A stretch of DNA of 64,000 bases from Combretum micranthum (GCA_024138025.1 JAMXBD010000093.1:496001-560000); one strand, 5' to 3'; shown: positions 1 through 14,531, counted from the first letter of the stretch. The notes: a model not told the origin generated them from the sequence alone. Numbers and translations: made by a program.

Positions 1-2391
1 AATATCTAATCAAATTTTATGTACTTATTTATACTGCCTCTTTAACACTATTTTTTCTATGGAAACTTTTATAGTCTCATCAATGATATTATACAGGCAA
101 TCATCTAATCGTTAAAATAAATATAAAAATTGGTATATCAATTATTTTAATTATGACATCACGATTATATATGAATTTAAGCAGTTAAATAGTCAATGAT
201 ACTGATCCCGTTTAAATTAATGACAAAATGATAAAATTTCCCTTGTTTCATTTATTGATTTTGAAGGGAACAACCTACTTATACTAAACAGTGTTAAGGT
301 AGTAAAAACTTCACCGGCAAATAGAGTAAATGGTATAATATGATTACAAAAAGTTTAATAAGGTATAAAATTGAGCACTTAAAATATAAGCCTTGAAGGC
401 TAGTAGCATTAGATCTAGGTCCTTATCTTTTAAATATCGAATTTGATTTTTTATGTTATAATAGCTCTAATGGCCATATTATTGTAACTACTGATAAAAT
501 GAATTTTTAAAAAAATTGGATGCCAAATTTAACATTTACCAGTTCAATTAATATAATCAACATGCAAATAATGGAGGAAATACTGACAATGGCATGAGTT
601 GGTAATAGTACGTTACACAATCAACAACACAAAGAAGTTATCTCCAATCTATACGTACATCGCTATCCCACTGAACTTATCTTTCGACACCACATGTAGG
701 ATTGAAGAAAACCCTATACATGAAGCATCTCCGAAATCCATTTTCCTGGGTGTTTTGTCTTTTAAGAAAATGTGTATGCACATATTTGTCCGATTAAAAA
801 ATAAATTAATTAACAGAAATCTTTTTTTGTTTGTATCCCCAGACAAAAGCACAGCCTCTGTTTATATTCTTATCTCTCCTCCCCATTAAAAAACAAAGTT
901 CCTGCTCCATCTCGGGTTCCTTTTTTTTAAATGTTTTTGTCTCTTTTAAGTTTTGACCCCGATTTTGATAATTTTCCGGAGATTTTCTTGCTGCAAGAGA
1001 GGGAATTGTCCAAATCATATATTGTTAATTAATACTTAAGTCTTATTTTTATTCACATGTCTTTGCCAGCATGATACACGATGATTCTATTAAGTACGAT
1101 ATCTCAATCAGTCAAAACATATAAATTAAATCTATGATAAGTGGATTATTATGAATTATAAACAATAATTCCCTTCTTTCTGGTTCTAATATACATAATC
1201 GTACAATATATTCAGATTTTTTAAATTTTTGATACAAGAAAACTACTGCAATTTTATCAACAGAATCATATAATTAATTATAGCTGATTATTAAAATATA
1301 TATTATAATCGATACATTAAATATTTTAGTAATAGAATCATCCATACGTATAAATTTTTGATACGTATGGATCAATCTTTACCATGGACCACTAAACTAA
1401 ATGGATAAGGATACCATGCATTAAGAAATCCAGATATTTTTGCACCCAAGTTACTACTACTGTTCACCTTGCATGGAGATTAGAATGTACTCAAATTTCA
1501 TTATTTTCACCTAGAGTGAAATTTGAGAGATGCAATCAAACTGCATGATAAGATTTAATATTATAATATATATGGTACGTAAAAAGTTTGTGATATGTCG
1601 AGTTTCATGATCATGACAAAAAGGGTCAAATATGATGACTTTTTCAACAAATTTTACTATTGCAACAATAGTGCGAAGCATGGCGATGATTGAATTAAAA
1701 AATTTAGACAGCATAGCAGTCGACCAATAGGATATAATTATAAAGTAGTATTAACTAATATTTAAATAATATAATGTTTGTTTAAATTTAATTTTGAAGA
1801 AAAGGTCTAACACTTTTCATGGGGAAAAATAAAAATAAAAATAAAAACATAAGACAATAATGATGGGAGTCCTTTAATAGTTGGCTTCCATTTGCCGTTA
1901 TAGCAAAAAATAGCCCCCCATGAGACTTAAGTGGGCAGGATTTCTGGCTTAAATTAAGAATCAAATTCTTATGAATTGTGATTAGTGATGATGATTATTG
2001 CATTGGGTTCACACTGTCATGCTCATGCATAGTGCTTGTATACCCAAAAATATTATATCAATAATAAAAATAAAAGAGAAAAATTAAATAAAAATAATAA
2101 TAAAGAAAACGGAACAGAAGAGATTTCTTGAGACAGGAACTGTTTTTGTACATGGGCTAATCCAAGTCGCTAAAAAGATTAAACAAAGGTTAACAATTAA
2201 AAACTAAAAAGAAAAAAAAAAAAAAAGAAGAAGGAGAAAAGAAAGATGAAGACATGGGGTGGTTAAACTACACAAACTTCTCCAACTTTCAGTTTTAGAA
2301 AACAAAAACAGTTCTTAATCATTAATCACTTAAACTATCATTAGACTCGGCTTGCTTCGGTTTTCTTGGATCTAGTTTGGTTCGACTCGTT
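1..2391. other. AT-rich intergenic DNA downstream of GH3
   Basis: No gene or recognisable mobile element was found. Short open frames here have no family resemblance and no consistent composition. A purine-rich A/GA tract sits at about 2205-2245. The GH3 3' untranslated region must lie in the right-hand part, but no clear polyadenylation signal could be fixed. Confidence 0.5.
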
Positions 2392-4450
2392 TCAATTCGG
2401 GGTGCACCATTGCTTGTGTCCTGGGGTCCATTTGGGGCACTTTGGGCTAAAGTAACTAGACTGAACCCTTGCGTTCAATAACTCAACAAGTGGAGCAAAC
2501 TTAACACACCTAGGGGTCTTATACTGGTTAATTGATGCTCCAAAGCTAATGGCACAGTCCATGAGCTTGTCAAACGTCCCTGGCTCGACAATCTTGATCT
2601 CGAGCGGTCCGATCGATTTGTCCGAAGCCCGGCCCTGGCGGTACACGCTGTTGAGTGATTTCTCAATTGTCAAGCAACAATCTTCGAAAACGGAGGGAGG
2701 TATTGGGGTTGACCCATTAAGGGTGAGTTCCCAGAACAGGACATAGTGCCCAGGAATTGTGGTTGTGTCTGCATAGCTTGTGTACTCTGCCACAATTGCA
2801 TCAAATGGCTCCAAATGGTTCACAGCATTCTTCATTGCATTTTGCAGCTCCACCTCGTCGGTCTTGTCTGAATCAATGCTTAGCACCACGTTTTTCCTGC
2901 AGACGAAGTGGAACTGCGGTGCCTTGTTCTTGAATCCTGACACTTTTAGCAGATCACCAACTCTGTACCTATAGAGCCCTGTTAAAAAAAATAAATAAAT
3001 AAAAGAGAGAATTCATGAGTCAAAACTTTTATGTAAAATTTTGCATGATAAAAGAACTGCTTGTTAGCTATAATTTTCAATTTACCAGCATAAGTGGTGA
3101 CAACAAGTTCATATTCTTGCCCAAGCTTGACATCAACAAGGTCAACAAGCTCCTTCTTCTCTTTCTCATTGAGTGATTGAGGCATGGACAATGGACTAGT
3201 GACACCATTGTTCCTGTGGACCGGAAGGAACTCGAAATAGGCCATGGTGGGGATGAGTGTATAAGAAACTTCACTCGGTTTACAAATTGGGTTCAGGTTG
3301 ACTCCAAAATAGCACTCAGAGGATGCATACATTGTGCACACAAGTGGGAGTTCATTACTATAATAATCAAGAGTAGGAATGTACTGCGACATTGTACCTG
3401 TCACAATAACATCGACATACTTAGTATTAGGCCAAATCCTAGTTATGATCCCCTTCCAAGACTCTTTCCCACATTCAGTCTCGATGAAAGTCGCTAACTC
3501 CTCATCCGGTTTGAGAATTTTCGAGACCGCCTCGCGGACGGCAGGGTCGGTGATTTGGGGGTTCAGAGTACCGGTCCTGATGTCTTGAGTTAATTCCGCC
3601 CAATGGTTTTCTAAAAACCGGATGGCCCGGATGAAACCGGAAGCAAAAACCGCTCCGACACGGAGGACCTCCTTGTGCTGGCATAGGCCACAGAGCACTT
3701 GGGAGTACATGCTTTGGTAAGAGTCCTGGCATAGGATGGTTTCATTTGGGCTGGTGTAGTTGGTGTAAGGGTCATATGGTCTGTTCTTGAAATGGGCACT
3801 TTTGTAATAGCTAGTGAGGACTGGTCGGGCCACAAGGCCACCAGGGGTCTTGGACTCTGATTTTATGAACAAAAAGTACATTCCTTTGCCTTCGTCTAGA
3901 CCAAGAACGCATTGGCTCATTACAGGCATCAACAGACTATATAGTAATGTCCTCCTGTCCAATTCCTCTTCAATTGTTGGCATCAGCTTCCTTTCTCCTC
4001 CTGATGTCCCAGAACTGCCATATCACAAAACAACACATGTCAACTGTCAAATTCTAAAAGTTATTACAAGATGTTTTTGGAATTATTGTTACGTTAAGGT
4101 TTGACGTACCTAGTGAGGAATTCGGAAATTGGGCTAGAGCAGAGGATAGGAGATTTATCACCATTGGCGATACGGGTGATATCAGGGTGAATGTCTTCAT
4201 ATTTGATGACAGGCATGGTTTTTTTGAAGGTTTCTCGGTCGGTACGGCCGTTGAGGCCATGGCGCTGCAAGTACTCAACATGAGCATTGCGGGATAAGAT
4301 TTCGGCCAGCAATTGTTCCTGAACATCATCAGCTTTTGAGGTAACATCCTCAATGAAATCAAGTGCCTTCTTGTTCTTCTCATGGAGATTGTAGCTGCTG
4401 TTGTTGTTCTTGCTAGGAAGATTGAGATTTTGCTTTGTTGCCTCAGGCAT
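2392..4450 (-). CDS. GH3: GH3 family indole-3-acetic acid-amido synthetase, 3 exons, 618 aa
   Basis: This enzyme family adenylates indole-3-acetic acid with ATP and transfers it to an amino acid such as Asp, lowering free auxin in the cytosol. Exons on the minus strand are 4450-4110, 4014-3086 and 2978-2392. Introns of 95 bp (4109-4015, GTACGT...CAG) and 107 bp (3085-2979, GTAAAT...CAG) preserve the frame, and the exon total of 1857 nt gives 618 residues plus stop. Visible motifs: [10 protein letters not shown] at residues 114-123 (first ATP/AMP-binding motif, split by intron 1), YASSE at 343-347, YRVGD at 428-432 (codon 424 just before it is split by intron 2), and YKTPR at 576-580. The length matches the ~610-residue norm for auxin-conjugating group II GH3 proteins, and the N-terminal MPEA and C-terminal PGHKQW are typical of the GH3.5/GH3.6-like branch. 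The start ATG has A at -3. The upstream frame stays open but crosses the TATA box, so MPEA is the start. Which paralogue it is cannot be settled here. Confidence 0.96.
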
Positions 4451-4506
4451 GTTTGGCTTGGTCTTTTCTTGGTTCTTTTTGAGAGTTGGTGTGTTAGCTA
4501 GAAAGC

Positions 4507-4560
4507 GAAAGAGAGAGAGAGAGAGAGGGAGAGGGAGAGAGAGAGGGAAGGAGGGGAAAG
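4507..4560 (-). repeat. CT-rich microsatellite in the GH3 5' leader
   Basis: The plus strand is an almost pure run of GA/GGA; on the coding strand this is a (CT)n pyrimidine tract lying between the TATA box and the ATG. CT-rich leaders are common in plant genes and can influence expression. The tract is likely to vary in length between individuals. Confidence 0.7.
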
Positions 4561-4639
4561 ATTTGGCAAGAGGGACAGCTAGAGAGTTGCTGTAGATGAG
4601 AAAATGGTTTTTGTGTGGGGAAATGAAGAGAGATGTGGG

Positions 4640-4649
4640 TATATATAAG
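4640..4649 (-). promoter_or_regulatory. TATA box of the GH3 gene
   Basis: On the minus strand this reads CTTATATATA, 190 bp upstream of the GH3 ATG. A transcription start about 30 bp downstream would leave a leader of roughly 160 nt. The position and sequence fit a plant TATA box, but the start site itself is inferred. Confidence 0.6.
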
Positions 4650-5035
4650 AGTTGGAGGTAAGGGAGGGTGGCTATTCTATTGGGATACTTGTTAAAGATT
4701 TCTAAATGCAATATTTAGTTATAATTCATATTCAAAAAAAAAAAATAAAAATCATTCTTTAATTTTACATGAAATGCACCAAAAACTACCATTACATTCA
4801 ATTTAGATTTTAATTTTTTTTTCTTTATGTAAATTAATGTTTGCATCTTTAATTTTTTGCAATTAAGTGAAAATTTAGATATCAAATTACTGGTCAGATA
4901 AAAAATACGTGGCTTTAAGTTACACATAAAATGATTAAAAAACACCAAATTGTAAAAATTACAATTTAAACTCTAATTTGTGGATAATCATGAAGGATAG
5001 ATACTTACAATGCTTTTATCTAGATTTTGCATTGG

Positions 5036-5041
5036 GAGACA
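5036..5041 (-). promoter_or_regulatory. candidate auxin response element (TGTCTC) upstream of GH3
   Basis: GAGACA on the plus strand is TGTCTC in the orientation of the GH3 gene, the canonical ARF-binding element first described in GH3 promoters. It lies about 590 bp upstream of the ATG. A six-base match alone is weak; the gene family makes it credible. Confidence 0.45.
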
Positions 5042-5273
5042 TGTTAATGGTTTTTGTTATGGATTAAGAAGTAGAATTAAATAGTGCTGTAAAAAGGTAA
5101 AAAGGTGAAAACAATTATTGTCTTACTTTGCATCATTTTGTTTTCTTATCCGGATCATGGTTCTTGTGACCCACCAAAAATCCTGAAATAAATGTATACA
5201 TAAATATGAATGATCAGAGTGGTATTTATTTCTACGTAGTCAAGTTGTAACATATTCTTGTGCGTATTCTACG

Positions 5274-5359
5274 CCGACATGACTTACCATCATTCTTCAA
5301 AATTGACTCAAATAGCATTTTTTTAACTAACACATTAGGATGAAAATTCGATGTGTCGG
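5274..5359. promoter_or_regulatory. candidate pair of high-affinity auxin response elements (TGTCGG)
   Basis: CCGACA at 5274-5279 (TGTCGG on the minus strand) and TGTCGG at 5354-5359 on the plus strand form an oppositely oriented pair about 75 bp apart, 0.8-0.9 kb upstream of the GH3 start. TGTCGG is the higher-affinity ARF site in binding studies. The spacing is wider than the 7-8 bp known to suit ARF dimers, so cooperative binding is not implied. Confidence 0.4.
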
Positions 5360-8300
5360 ATGCTGTCACTTATTGTTTCAATAACGAGATAAGTTCCAAT
5401 TAAAAAAAAAAAAATAAAGTAGACAATAATTATCACTTATAAAAAAATATAAAATAAATAAAACTAAATTAATAACACGTCTTTAGTTTTAAAAACAAAA
5501 ACATAAGAAGTTTTTACTATTTTAATAGTGCGATCATTATTGAGTTGTTAAATAATCGGCAAACCTATTCTATCAAAATCCGTGATAACAATATGGAAAT
5601 TCTCAAGACAGTAATAGCATTATTAGTACAACAGCTTTTTTTTCTCCCAACCCATTGGGCCGAAAGGTTGGTTTTTTTTTTTCCTTTTTTTTCTTTTTCT
5701 TTTTATTCCGTACAAACAGACGAAATCTCTTTAGTATAAGTATACGGACTATATTATAAGATAATATGATTCATCGAACTCTTTGTACTTTGGATGTCGA
5801 TGGAGAAAATTAATGTAATATGATAAAATTATTCACCGGCCATTTTAATTCATCACAAACTTTTATATATATAAAATATATTTTAGCATTTTCATATTTA
5901 TTTGGGCATACTAAAAGTTGAATGGCAATAATGGCGGCTTACACTATCTTTGGTAACATTCTATGAAAAGTGAAAAATGGAACAAAGGCAGCCAAAAAAA
6001 AAAAAAAAAAAACGGAGGAGATAAAGAAAATATAATTTTTAATATGTCTTTAAATTGTGTCCATTATGTGTTTTATTCTCAATAACACCCTCGGTCTCAT
6101 TATGGAATATTCCGAGACTCTTGCCGAAGATCTATAAAGAAAATTTCTTCAAATTTTAGCATTATATATAAAAGAGGGGATCTTTCTCAAAAGAAAGAAT
6201 ATGTAAATATGTGAAAATGTTAACTTATTAGATTAGAATCTTTATTTATTTTCCAATTCATCTCTCTTCTGTTATAAACGTTATTAAACTCTTCTAGAAA
6301 TATAACTTTCATCAACCCTTATAATCCTGTCTATCCATAACACAGGCTAGCTACTTATAATAATTAATTTGATAGAATAATGATATTAAATATATATATA
6401 ATAACATAATAAAATAATTTTAATTATATTTAGTTACATAATATTATTCTCATACTTGGAGTCCATAAAATGTCAAAATTTGTCATTTGCATTGCCCTAT
6501 GGGCATGGAAGGCTCAATTCAATACTCTCATTTCTTCTGCAAATCCATTGATGAACACCAAAAAATGAAGTGGAAAAAAAAAAAAGGTTCTTTAAACAGA
6601 TCAATGCAGTCTAGTAAATAATAATTGTGACATCTGGCATCATATATGTATTTAAGTTTTAATACAACATATACTCAAACAATATAATATAGGTTATTGA
6701 ATATAATTTATAAATTAGATCACAAAAATACAAAATCATTGGATCAAACCCCATCTATAGTATCTTTTCGTCTCAAGGAACCAGGATAACACCCTTTATA
6801 GGACTTGAAAATTGAAAATAGAAAATATGCTATAGTGTTTGAGATGTGAACTATGCATCTGAAAATATGAACTCATAAAGAATGATCAGTTTTAAAAATG
6901 TGGATTTTATATGTCAACAAAATTGTTCCATCATTTTTCTTTGTTTAATTTCATCTTTTTCTCATTTTCAAGCAAACTTTTTAGCAAAAATAAATACTGA
7001 TGAAAAATAAATATTTTTACTCATAAACTTATCAAATAAATCAAATATTGATATAAAATAAATATGATACAAATATCAATGAAAAATAGACCATCCAAAC
7101 ATACCCATAATTATTTACCTTATATATATGTGTGTGTTGTTTTATTTAATTTATTTTGTCTAGTGGAGGTATTTCAATTATAAAAAGTAATAAGAAGTAT
7201 AGGAAAAAAAATAATAATAAAGAAAAGTAAGGACGGGGACAAACCTTAACCCGTTTGGCTGACTGCTTTAAAACCGATTAGAAGCTAAAGTAATTGGAAA
7301 GTGGATGGAAAAAATAGATGAAATAGAATTAAAAAAAAAAAAAAAAACCATCAATGTTTTATGTATCGTACGCCGTAATTATTGCTTGTCGTACAAGGAA
7401 AACCGGAAAACCAAGTTTGGGGACGGAAAAAAGAAAAATCCGTGCAAGAAAATAAAACTTTCCATGGACTACCTACGGTTCTGGTAAAAATAGTCGACCG
7501 GCAATTCCCGGTTAATCCGCTGCAAGTACAACTGATTATATGCGCGCTTGTAGTACGGGTGTCCCATGATATACCGGCAGTCAGATGGATTACTTACACT
7601 TCCCGGTAAGAGAAAAACGGCGTCACTCTGTTTTCTAAGTTTGAAGTCAACATATAATAAACAAGCATATGGCTTTGGATTATACACATGCCACACGATT
7701 AATTCGTAATAAATTAACAAGGTCGTAAGATGTAATAATCTTTACAGAATATTAAGGCTAAACCACGTATTTAGTACATAAAATTTATCTATTTTTATAA
7801 TTATTCATCTAAAATTTAAAAATATTTACTTAATATTCTAGGGTGGAAAAAATTATAGAAGAAATTATATTAGTATAAATAAAATTAAGAATGATAATTT
7901 TTGTGATAAAAAATATTATTTAAAAAAATTAAATCTCTAAAAATAAATATTATTGTAGTGATTACTTCATTTTATAATTAACAACTTTAAAATATTTAAA
8001 TTAAATATTATAATTAATATAAATAATTGCAAATAATAAATTAATATTTTTAAATATTATAATAATTCTATAATTAATAACATTTCTAGTACACGTGTTA
8101 TTTCATTACAAATGAAAATTTTATTTGGGCATGTATGGTCTAGTACGGTACACAACTGTAGGTGAGAGAGCAAGGTTTCTTGTTCAAGTATCCAAGTGGG
8201 ACTTTGACAGCTGGCTGCCTAACCTTAGCTTGACACGTGTACAAATGGGAATTCACTGCCTTCACGGAGCCATTTCTGATTATGGAAAACTTTGGAATAT

Positions 8301-11300
8301 GATATCTTTAGAGCTATGAACAATTTAACATTATTTTCATCAAACACTAACACGGTTGGGGGAACAGTATTACTTTATTAGGTTCTAATCCACTATCTAT
8401 ATAACTAATGTTCAACAATTTCTATGTTTTTAATATGTATGTGCAATTGATATTTTAATTTGATTGCTTATTTTAAGCATAATCACTTATCATTATTTAT
8501 AAAAGAAATTGTAATAAGCGCCATCAATGCACCCATCAAGGATATTATTAAATAAAAAAAATGACTGCATATAATATGTATCTGATTTTTCACAAAGTAT
8601 GCATTCTCCTTGTGTAAAACCATATCATTAATCTTGTTTTATAAACATGTGAAATTATAGATAACTTGTACAAGTATCATCGCATTAAAGGAATATATAT
8701 ATATATATAGATCCATTATACTAATTATGCCAAGTCACTCTTATAAGATGTTATTGGTGAGATTTAAACATGGGCGTAAGGCGTGAACTCAATTCTGTAA
8801 AAATCATTATCATGGAATCTTAAGACATGCAATAGTAATGCAAAGCAATAAGCATCTATTAGTAAGTTAATTTCTTTCTGGCTCAAAATTGCTAGATTAT
8901 ACTAGACAATTTAGTCCGTCAATGGTTCACAAGATCTTTTTTCCTTTTAAATTGTCCGATTTTGAGGTGTTTTATTCGATATGTAAGTTCTCTATATTGT
9001 AGTAATTCAACTATAAATTGGGTTATTTGTAAAAAATTATTTGTACATTTTAGCATCCAAATTTAAAGATATAAATAACTGGGACCTACTCGCATATTAT
9101 TTAAGTTTGACTCGTTACTTAGATAAATTTGGTTTAGCAAGTTGAATTCGAATTTCATGATGTCTATCTTGTTTAGTTTGCATATCTAATTAAACTTGAG
9201 TTAATTTTAAAAATTATTTGGATTCAGATATAATCATATTTAGGTTAGAAAAAATAATTCTTTTAAACAAAAAGATATAATGCCTAAACAAACTTCATAA
9301 ATTGAGTCTAAACATTTTCAAAAACCACTTTGAGTTAGTCTCATATTTATAATTTTAAACTCAACCAAACTTAATTTAAAATTAAGTTCGATATTATATT
9401 ATTATCATAATCTTAATTTGATTGGTTTACAATCCTAACACTTTATGAGATAATCAACTCATGTGCTTGGCTGCTGGTGGGAAGACTTTGCCTTTGAAAA
9501 AAATAAAGGAATTGATTTAACTACCAAGGTCACGTCAAAGCTAGATGGGTTTCTAGTTCTTTCATTGACAATTGTGGCCGACCATAAGGGTAATTTTCAA
9601 GAAATCGCATTGACCCTTTTGCTGTAGCAATACATAAAGGATATTTTAATTGCTTAGAGATAATCAGAATGGTATAAAGGTTGAATTTTGGAGTAAGAAG
9701 AAGATATTTTAGTCCTAGAATTCGGTACCTAACAGATCTACAATCTTTGTATTGTTATAGTGGATTCAAAGGCAGTTCCATGCTCAACACGTACACACAA
9801 CTACGTTGCTTTTGATGTCGTGGGTTGAAAATGTGGAAACATATGTTCCACTCGAGCAGTTATATAATTTGCCATTGCAAGCTCAAGTGACATTGTTTAG
9901 GAACGATGGCAACAAATTGTCTATTTAAGGTTTCCAACTCAACCAAATCCAAAAGATCATTTAGTGCTGGTTCCAACTGGCAAGTTGGATAGGAAAAAAA
10001 AGTTGAATAGGACTTAGTATATCATTTACAATGCTATTAGTAGTGGATACATGGGTAGAAAGTATTACATTTGTCTACTTACATCTATGATGAGTTGTCA
10101 TAAAAATCAGAGTTTAAATTCTAGTTGTGTTTAACTACTGTTAAGGTTATTAATGGAGTTGATTAGTACAAACTCAAATGATAAAGAATTTCATAAAGAA
10201 TCTATCAATTATTAAGAGTGTTAATGGAATTTGAAGCTTAAAATGCTTACCTAATATTAGTGAATTAGGTGTGAGTTGCTTGCCAAATGACTTCCATTGA
10301 GGCTCAAAAAGTTTTATAAGGTCATATCTTATCTTGAATCCTCAAAGATTTTAATAAATTGGCTCAAATATGAAGGCTCAAGCCTACTTCTAGCTTAAGG
10401 CAGACCAACCAATAATTATATCAAGGATGTATTACCAAATAGTTTTTTTCATTTAATATGCTAAAAAAAAAAAAAATTGACTTACTTATATGCATAGATG
10501 TGACTGTTTTATATAGTTATTATAAAAATTTACATTTTTATATTTTGATTTTATGTTTTGATTCTCTTGATGCTTCTAGCAATTCTATATAGAATCACAA
10601 ATTTGATAATCTAGTATTATATATCCTAGTAAATTTGTGTCAAAGGCTATGATTGGAACCCTGTATATTTTGGAATAAGAGTTATATTTCTAGATTGAGT
10701 ATGTTGCTTTGGTAGTTATAGCAAATTTTTGTATTGACAAAATGAAGGAGCCAAAGATATGTACCATCTTTCTCTTCCTTTGTTGATTGTCAAACAATGA
10801 AACTATTATCTCATTTATAAAAAGGAATAACATCTAATATTAATGAAAATGATTATAAAGTATTACATCTGTAACACAAAAACATATACAAAACTCTTAT
10901 TAGTTTAAAAAAATTTAAATACAATGGATTAGTCAAATGTCTCTATTTAACATTATCTTCTAAGTAGACATTTATTATAATAATAACATCAATAAATGAT
11001 TCAGATTAAATCAAAATTATTGCTCCTATCATTAATGCCACAATAGGTACCAAAAATGATGAAAATAAAAGGTACAATATGCAGCTATTTATGTTAATGA
11101 TTTTAAAGAGATGTCTCACCCTATTTGATTAGATATTTATAAAGAAGGTTGGTATTTTTAAGCATAAAATCCACCGTTAACCAATCGGGCATATTTTGAC
11201 TATACATATGTAAATAATTTACCATTTCCTACCCAATTGAGCTCCAATACTAAATCCAAAGCTGGCTATTTTCATATAAGAGCTGAAACTTATCCGACAA

Positions 11301-14300
11301 AGATCAATTCATCTAGAAATCCTTTCCTCGTACAAAACATGAATGAAAGACTGATTAACGGAGGCTTACCCGATGATTTTATATGACTCAACTAGCTTGC
11401 GATCTTTACAAAGCCTTAATCCTATTATATATTATGATGTCACTGCTGCATCATCAAATGGTTATCCCTACCAAAAAAAGAGGTCCCTTTGGGACTTGTT
11501 TAACATTAACTCCCCGCACAAGTCGCCACTTGTCCAACCTTTTTCCATCCTAAGACCCCCACTAGTAGGATCCTCATCACGTGTCAATCACGAGTACCGA
11601 GTTGTCCCGGTCCGTGAGCTGACCAATAACATCATTATCAGACGGCTAGAAACATTAGCACAGTTTTGGTACGACCAAAATTTTGATGGTTATGGTTTAG
11701 GTATATATATATGAATAAGAACCGGACATTAGCTTCTTTATAAGGCATGGAATGATCTTGAGAAATATTATAGTAGTAAAAAGTGCCTCTTCGAAGTACA
11801 CTTGGGATATACTTTAAGTTAAATCAAGTAATCCATTTGTTGTTTTCTATCTTTAATTCTTATTCTCTCGATGATTATATTTGAGGAAGAATTTGAATCA
11901 TAAAGATAGCATTTATACCAATTAAGATATAAGGTATTGACCGTAATTATTTAAAATCAACCATTATAGCCTATCTTATACTGATAAAAGGACAACGATC
12001 ATATCAATTAATCATAAATTTCCCATTTATATTTATGCTATGGTTTGTATGTATGTTTGTCTTATATCCATGTTTTGGCTAAAATTGATTGCATTTATGT
12101 CTATTATAATTTACATTTAAAATCAACATTAACTTACAATTTGAATATGACACGCAATGTTAAAGACTAATTTATTATATTGAAGTGAACAGACACCCTT
12201 TTTATGTACATATTAGTCTACTACTCACCTACTTAACTTTTCAATATCCACACAAACATCTATGTAGTTATAGTTTCTTTTTACCCCTCAATCATATCTT
12301 TCCATAAAATCAAATGTCGAGGAAACGTCATTTCTATATCTATTTTCTAAACAATCTTACATATAATATATTTATTTAATTATTTACTACATTGAATTAC
12401 TCGTAAGGTGTGTGCAATGTGTATAAATATCTATTATCTTGTAATGGTCAAACAACCTTAAAAATATCATAGATTTCGCAAGATATCTTAAAATCTATTT
12501 GTTTTATAGGATACATGATTCGGGGATATTTCCAACAATGAGATGATTGGTTCATTTCTGTTAGATGGGGTACAGGGTATGGATTATGATCTTATCCATG
12601 CTATGGTTGCTCCAACCCTAGTAATATAACTCAATTGACCAATACAAGCACATGGCAGGTGGAGAATGGCCGGAGGAAGTTGAGTGCATCAAGGCAGCAG
12701 GTAGTAGCGCAGCCAAGTGGGGTGCATTGTGCTTGGTGATGGTGGTGTGAATGTGAGGATTTCTGGGATGGTAATGAGTGAGAATTTTGTACATGTATGT
12801 GTGCTCGTGAGACACAGACAGTAATGCATATCTTTGACCGTTGACTTCTAGTCAATTATACTCCGTGTTTATATTATATATATATATATATATCCTATTT
12901 TAACATCTCGAGGAATATGGTAATGTTCACGTACGTGCAAAGACAAATTAATTTAATGTTCGACATCTATAAAAAGACGTGAATAATTTTATTTTTTTTT
13001 TTTTGGGGGGGGTTGAAAATCCCCCAATAATCTCTGCCCTCTGGCTTTGTCCCCCATTACTCCAGCTTGCATTGTCCCTTCTTGTTTAATCCTTAAACAT
13101 CAATAATTAATAACATTGTTATTATGATGGACTTCTTTGAACTGGCGTTTAAGGAAATCTTTCCTTAGCGAGAGTCATGGTTTATAGGCGTAGTATTAGG
13201 GCATACTATCCATATTTTATACATAGTCGGTTCACTATGTTCTAGTAGATTAGTTAATTGGTAGAATTTTTCTCAAAAACTTTTGTTGCATTTGGCTAAA
13301 TATGGAATTGAATATGACTTGAAAGGAAATGTAATTACTTTGTCATATATTTAGGGGTATTTAAAAAAAAATGATTTTCATAAGGAATAATCATTTTTCT
13401 AGTAAGATAAAAGAATAGACAATTCAATCTATTCCATGTTATCTAAAATAAATATTTTTCACCATAAAACTTTTTTCAAATCAAATGAGTGAACAGTAAT
13501 TACGCACTAATCAAACCAAAATACCAGTATTATTTATCTTGTACCAAACTCAACGACTATTATGTGACTTTCACTTAAAAGAATCTTATTCGTAATATCA
13601 AATTATGTTACCTGAAAGACCATCGGCACTTAAAATTTGCCGATTATACCATATTAGAAAAAGATGTGAAAATACAAAATGTACCTATTTTGACAAACTA
13701 TGATTATATTGCCTATTAAAAAGGATATTATTATTCTAATAATTACGAACTGTATATAGTATGAGAGTGGAGTATTTAAAATATTTAAAATTTAGAATAT
13801 ATCCATATCCAGATAAAAGTTTAGGATATGCTTACGATTTTTTATTATTTTAAGTATATCGTATTTTAAAAATTCGAATGAAGTTTGTCCAGTACTTGGT
13901 GGTCGTGTTGCTTGGATTTGATCAAATATCAAAGCACAAACAACTTGAATTCCGAAAATTAATGTGAAGAGGAGAAGCAAAGTTTCATAAACATAGGAGA
14001 ATGCTGGTCAAACCTGTGAAATCATCGTACCATACAACGGATAATGCGAACTTTTTGACCAAGCATGATCGAGTCAACGTATAATAATTCAAAGAAAATA
14101 CAAAAATTAAATAGGAATACTTGCAAGGGCACTCCAAATTATTGATCATATCCACCAATATTCTTTTGAACTCTTAAAGTATGACTTTATTTTTTAATAA
14201 TTTTTTAAATTAAAAATTTATTTATATGTATTTGTTTTATGTACACTTCACCCCTTATTTTTAAATTTATACAGTTAGACCTCAAGCCTCTCAATCAAGT

Positions 14301-14531
14301 ACATTTGATCTCTTATATGACTATTTCACCCTTCATTTTATACATCTTATCTATTAATTTTTATCACAATATCAAAAGATAAAATAGTAAAAATATGGTC
14401 CAAATGCACTTTTTGTTTTAAAACTAAAGAATTGGAGGGTCTAGATCCATAATTTCAGAGATAATTGAGGATTAATCGTGCATGAAGCAAACATAGAGGT
14501 TTGCCTTTTCACCCTTGAAAATATATAATTG

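Larger units (their letters stand above)
4651..14531. other. long AT-rich intergenic stretch, no gene recognised
   Basis: The first ~750 bp holds the GH3 promoter sites listed separately. Beyond that I see homopolymer A/T tracts, a (TA)n run near 8694-8709 and a longer one near 12873-12892. Small open frames such as 11373-11714 (113 codons) and 12618-12855 resemble no family I know. A run of CTTGA/CTCAA-type motifs at about 9060-9440 resembles the repeats at 17680-18010 and 63110-63680. Confidence 0.45.

Noticed and set aside
3502..3841. Overlapping open frames in other frames of the GH3 exon 2
   Set aside because: They are shadows of the real exon with no family resemblance.
4451..4711. Upstream in-frame extension of the GH3 reading frame with an earlier Met
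   Set aside because: It crosses the TATA box and the CT-rich leader. GH3 homologues start at MPEA, and the extension has low-complexity Leu/Ser/Pro composition.
11373..11714. 113-codon plus-strand open frame
   Set aside because: No recognisable motif, no splice partners and no supporting context. A frame of this length can occur by chance.
12618..12855. Two overlapping minus-strand open frames rich in His, Ser and Thr
   Set aside because: Short, overlapping in different frames and without family similarity; the locally higher GC content explains the openness.
13282..13527. Possible MITE (GCATTTGGCTAAATATGG on the left, AATCAAACCAAAATACC on the right)
   Set aside because: The inverted similarity is only a few bases long and no flanking duplication was seen.
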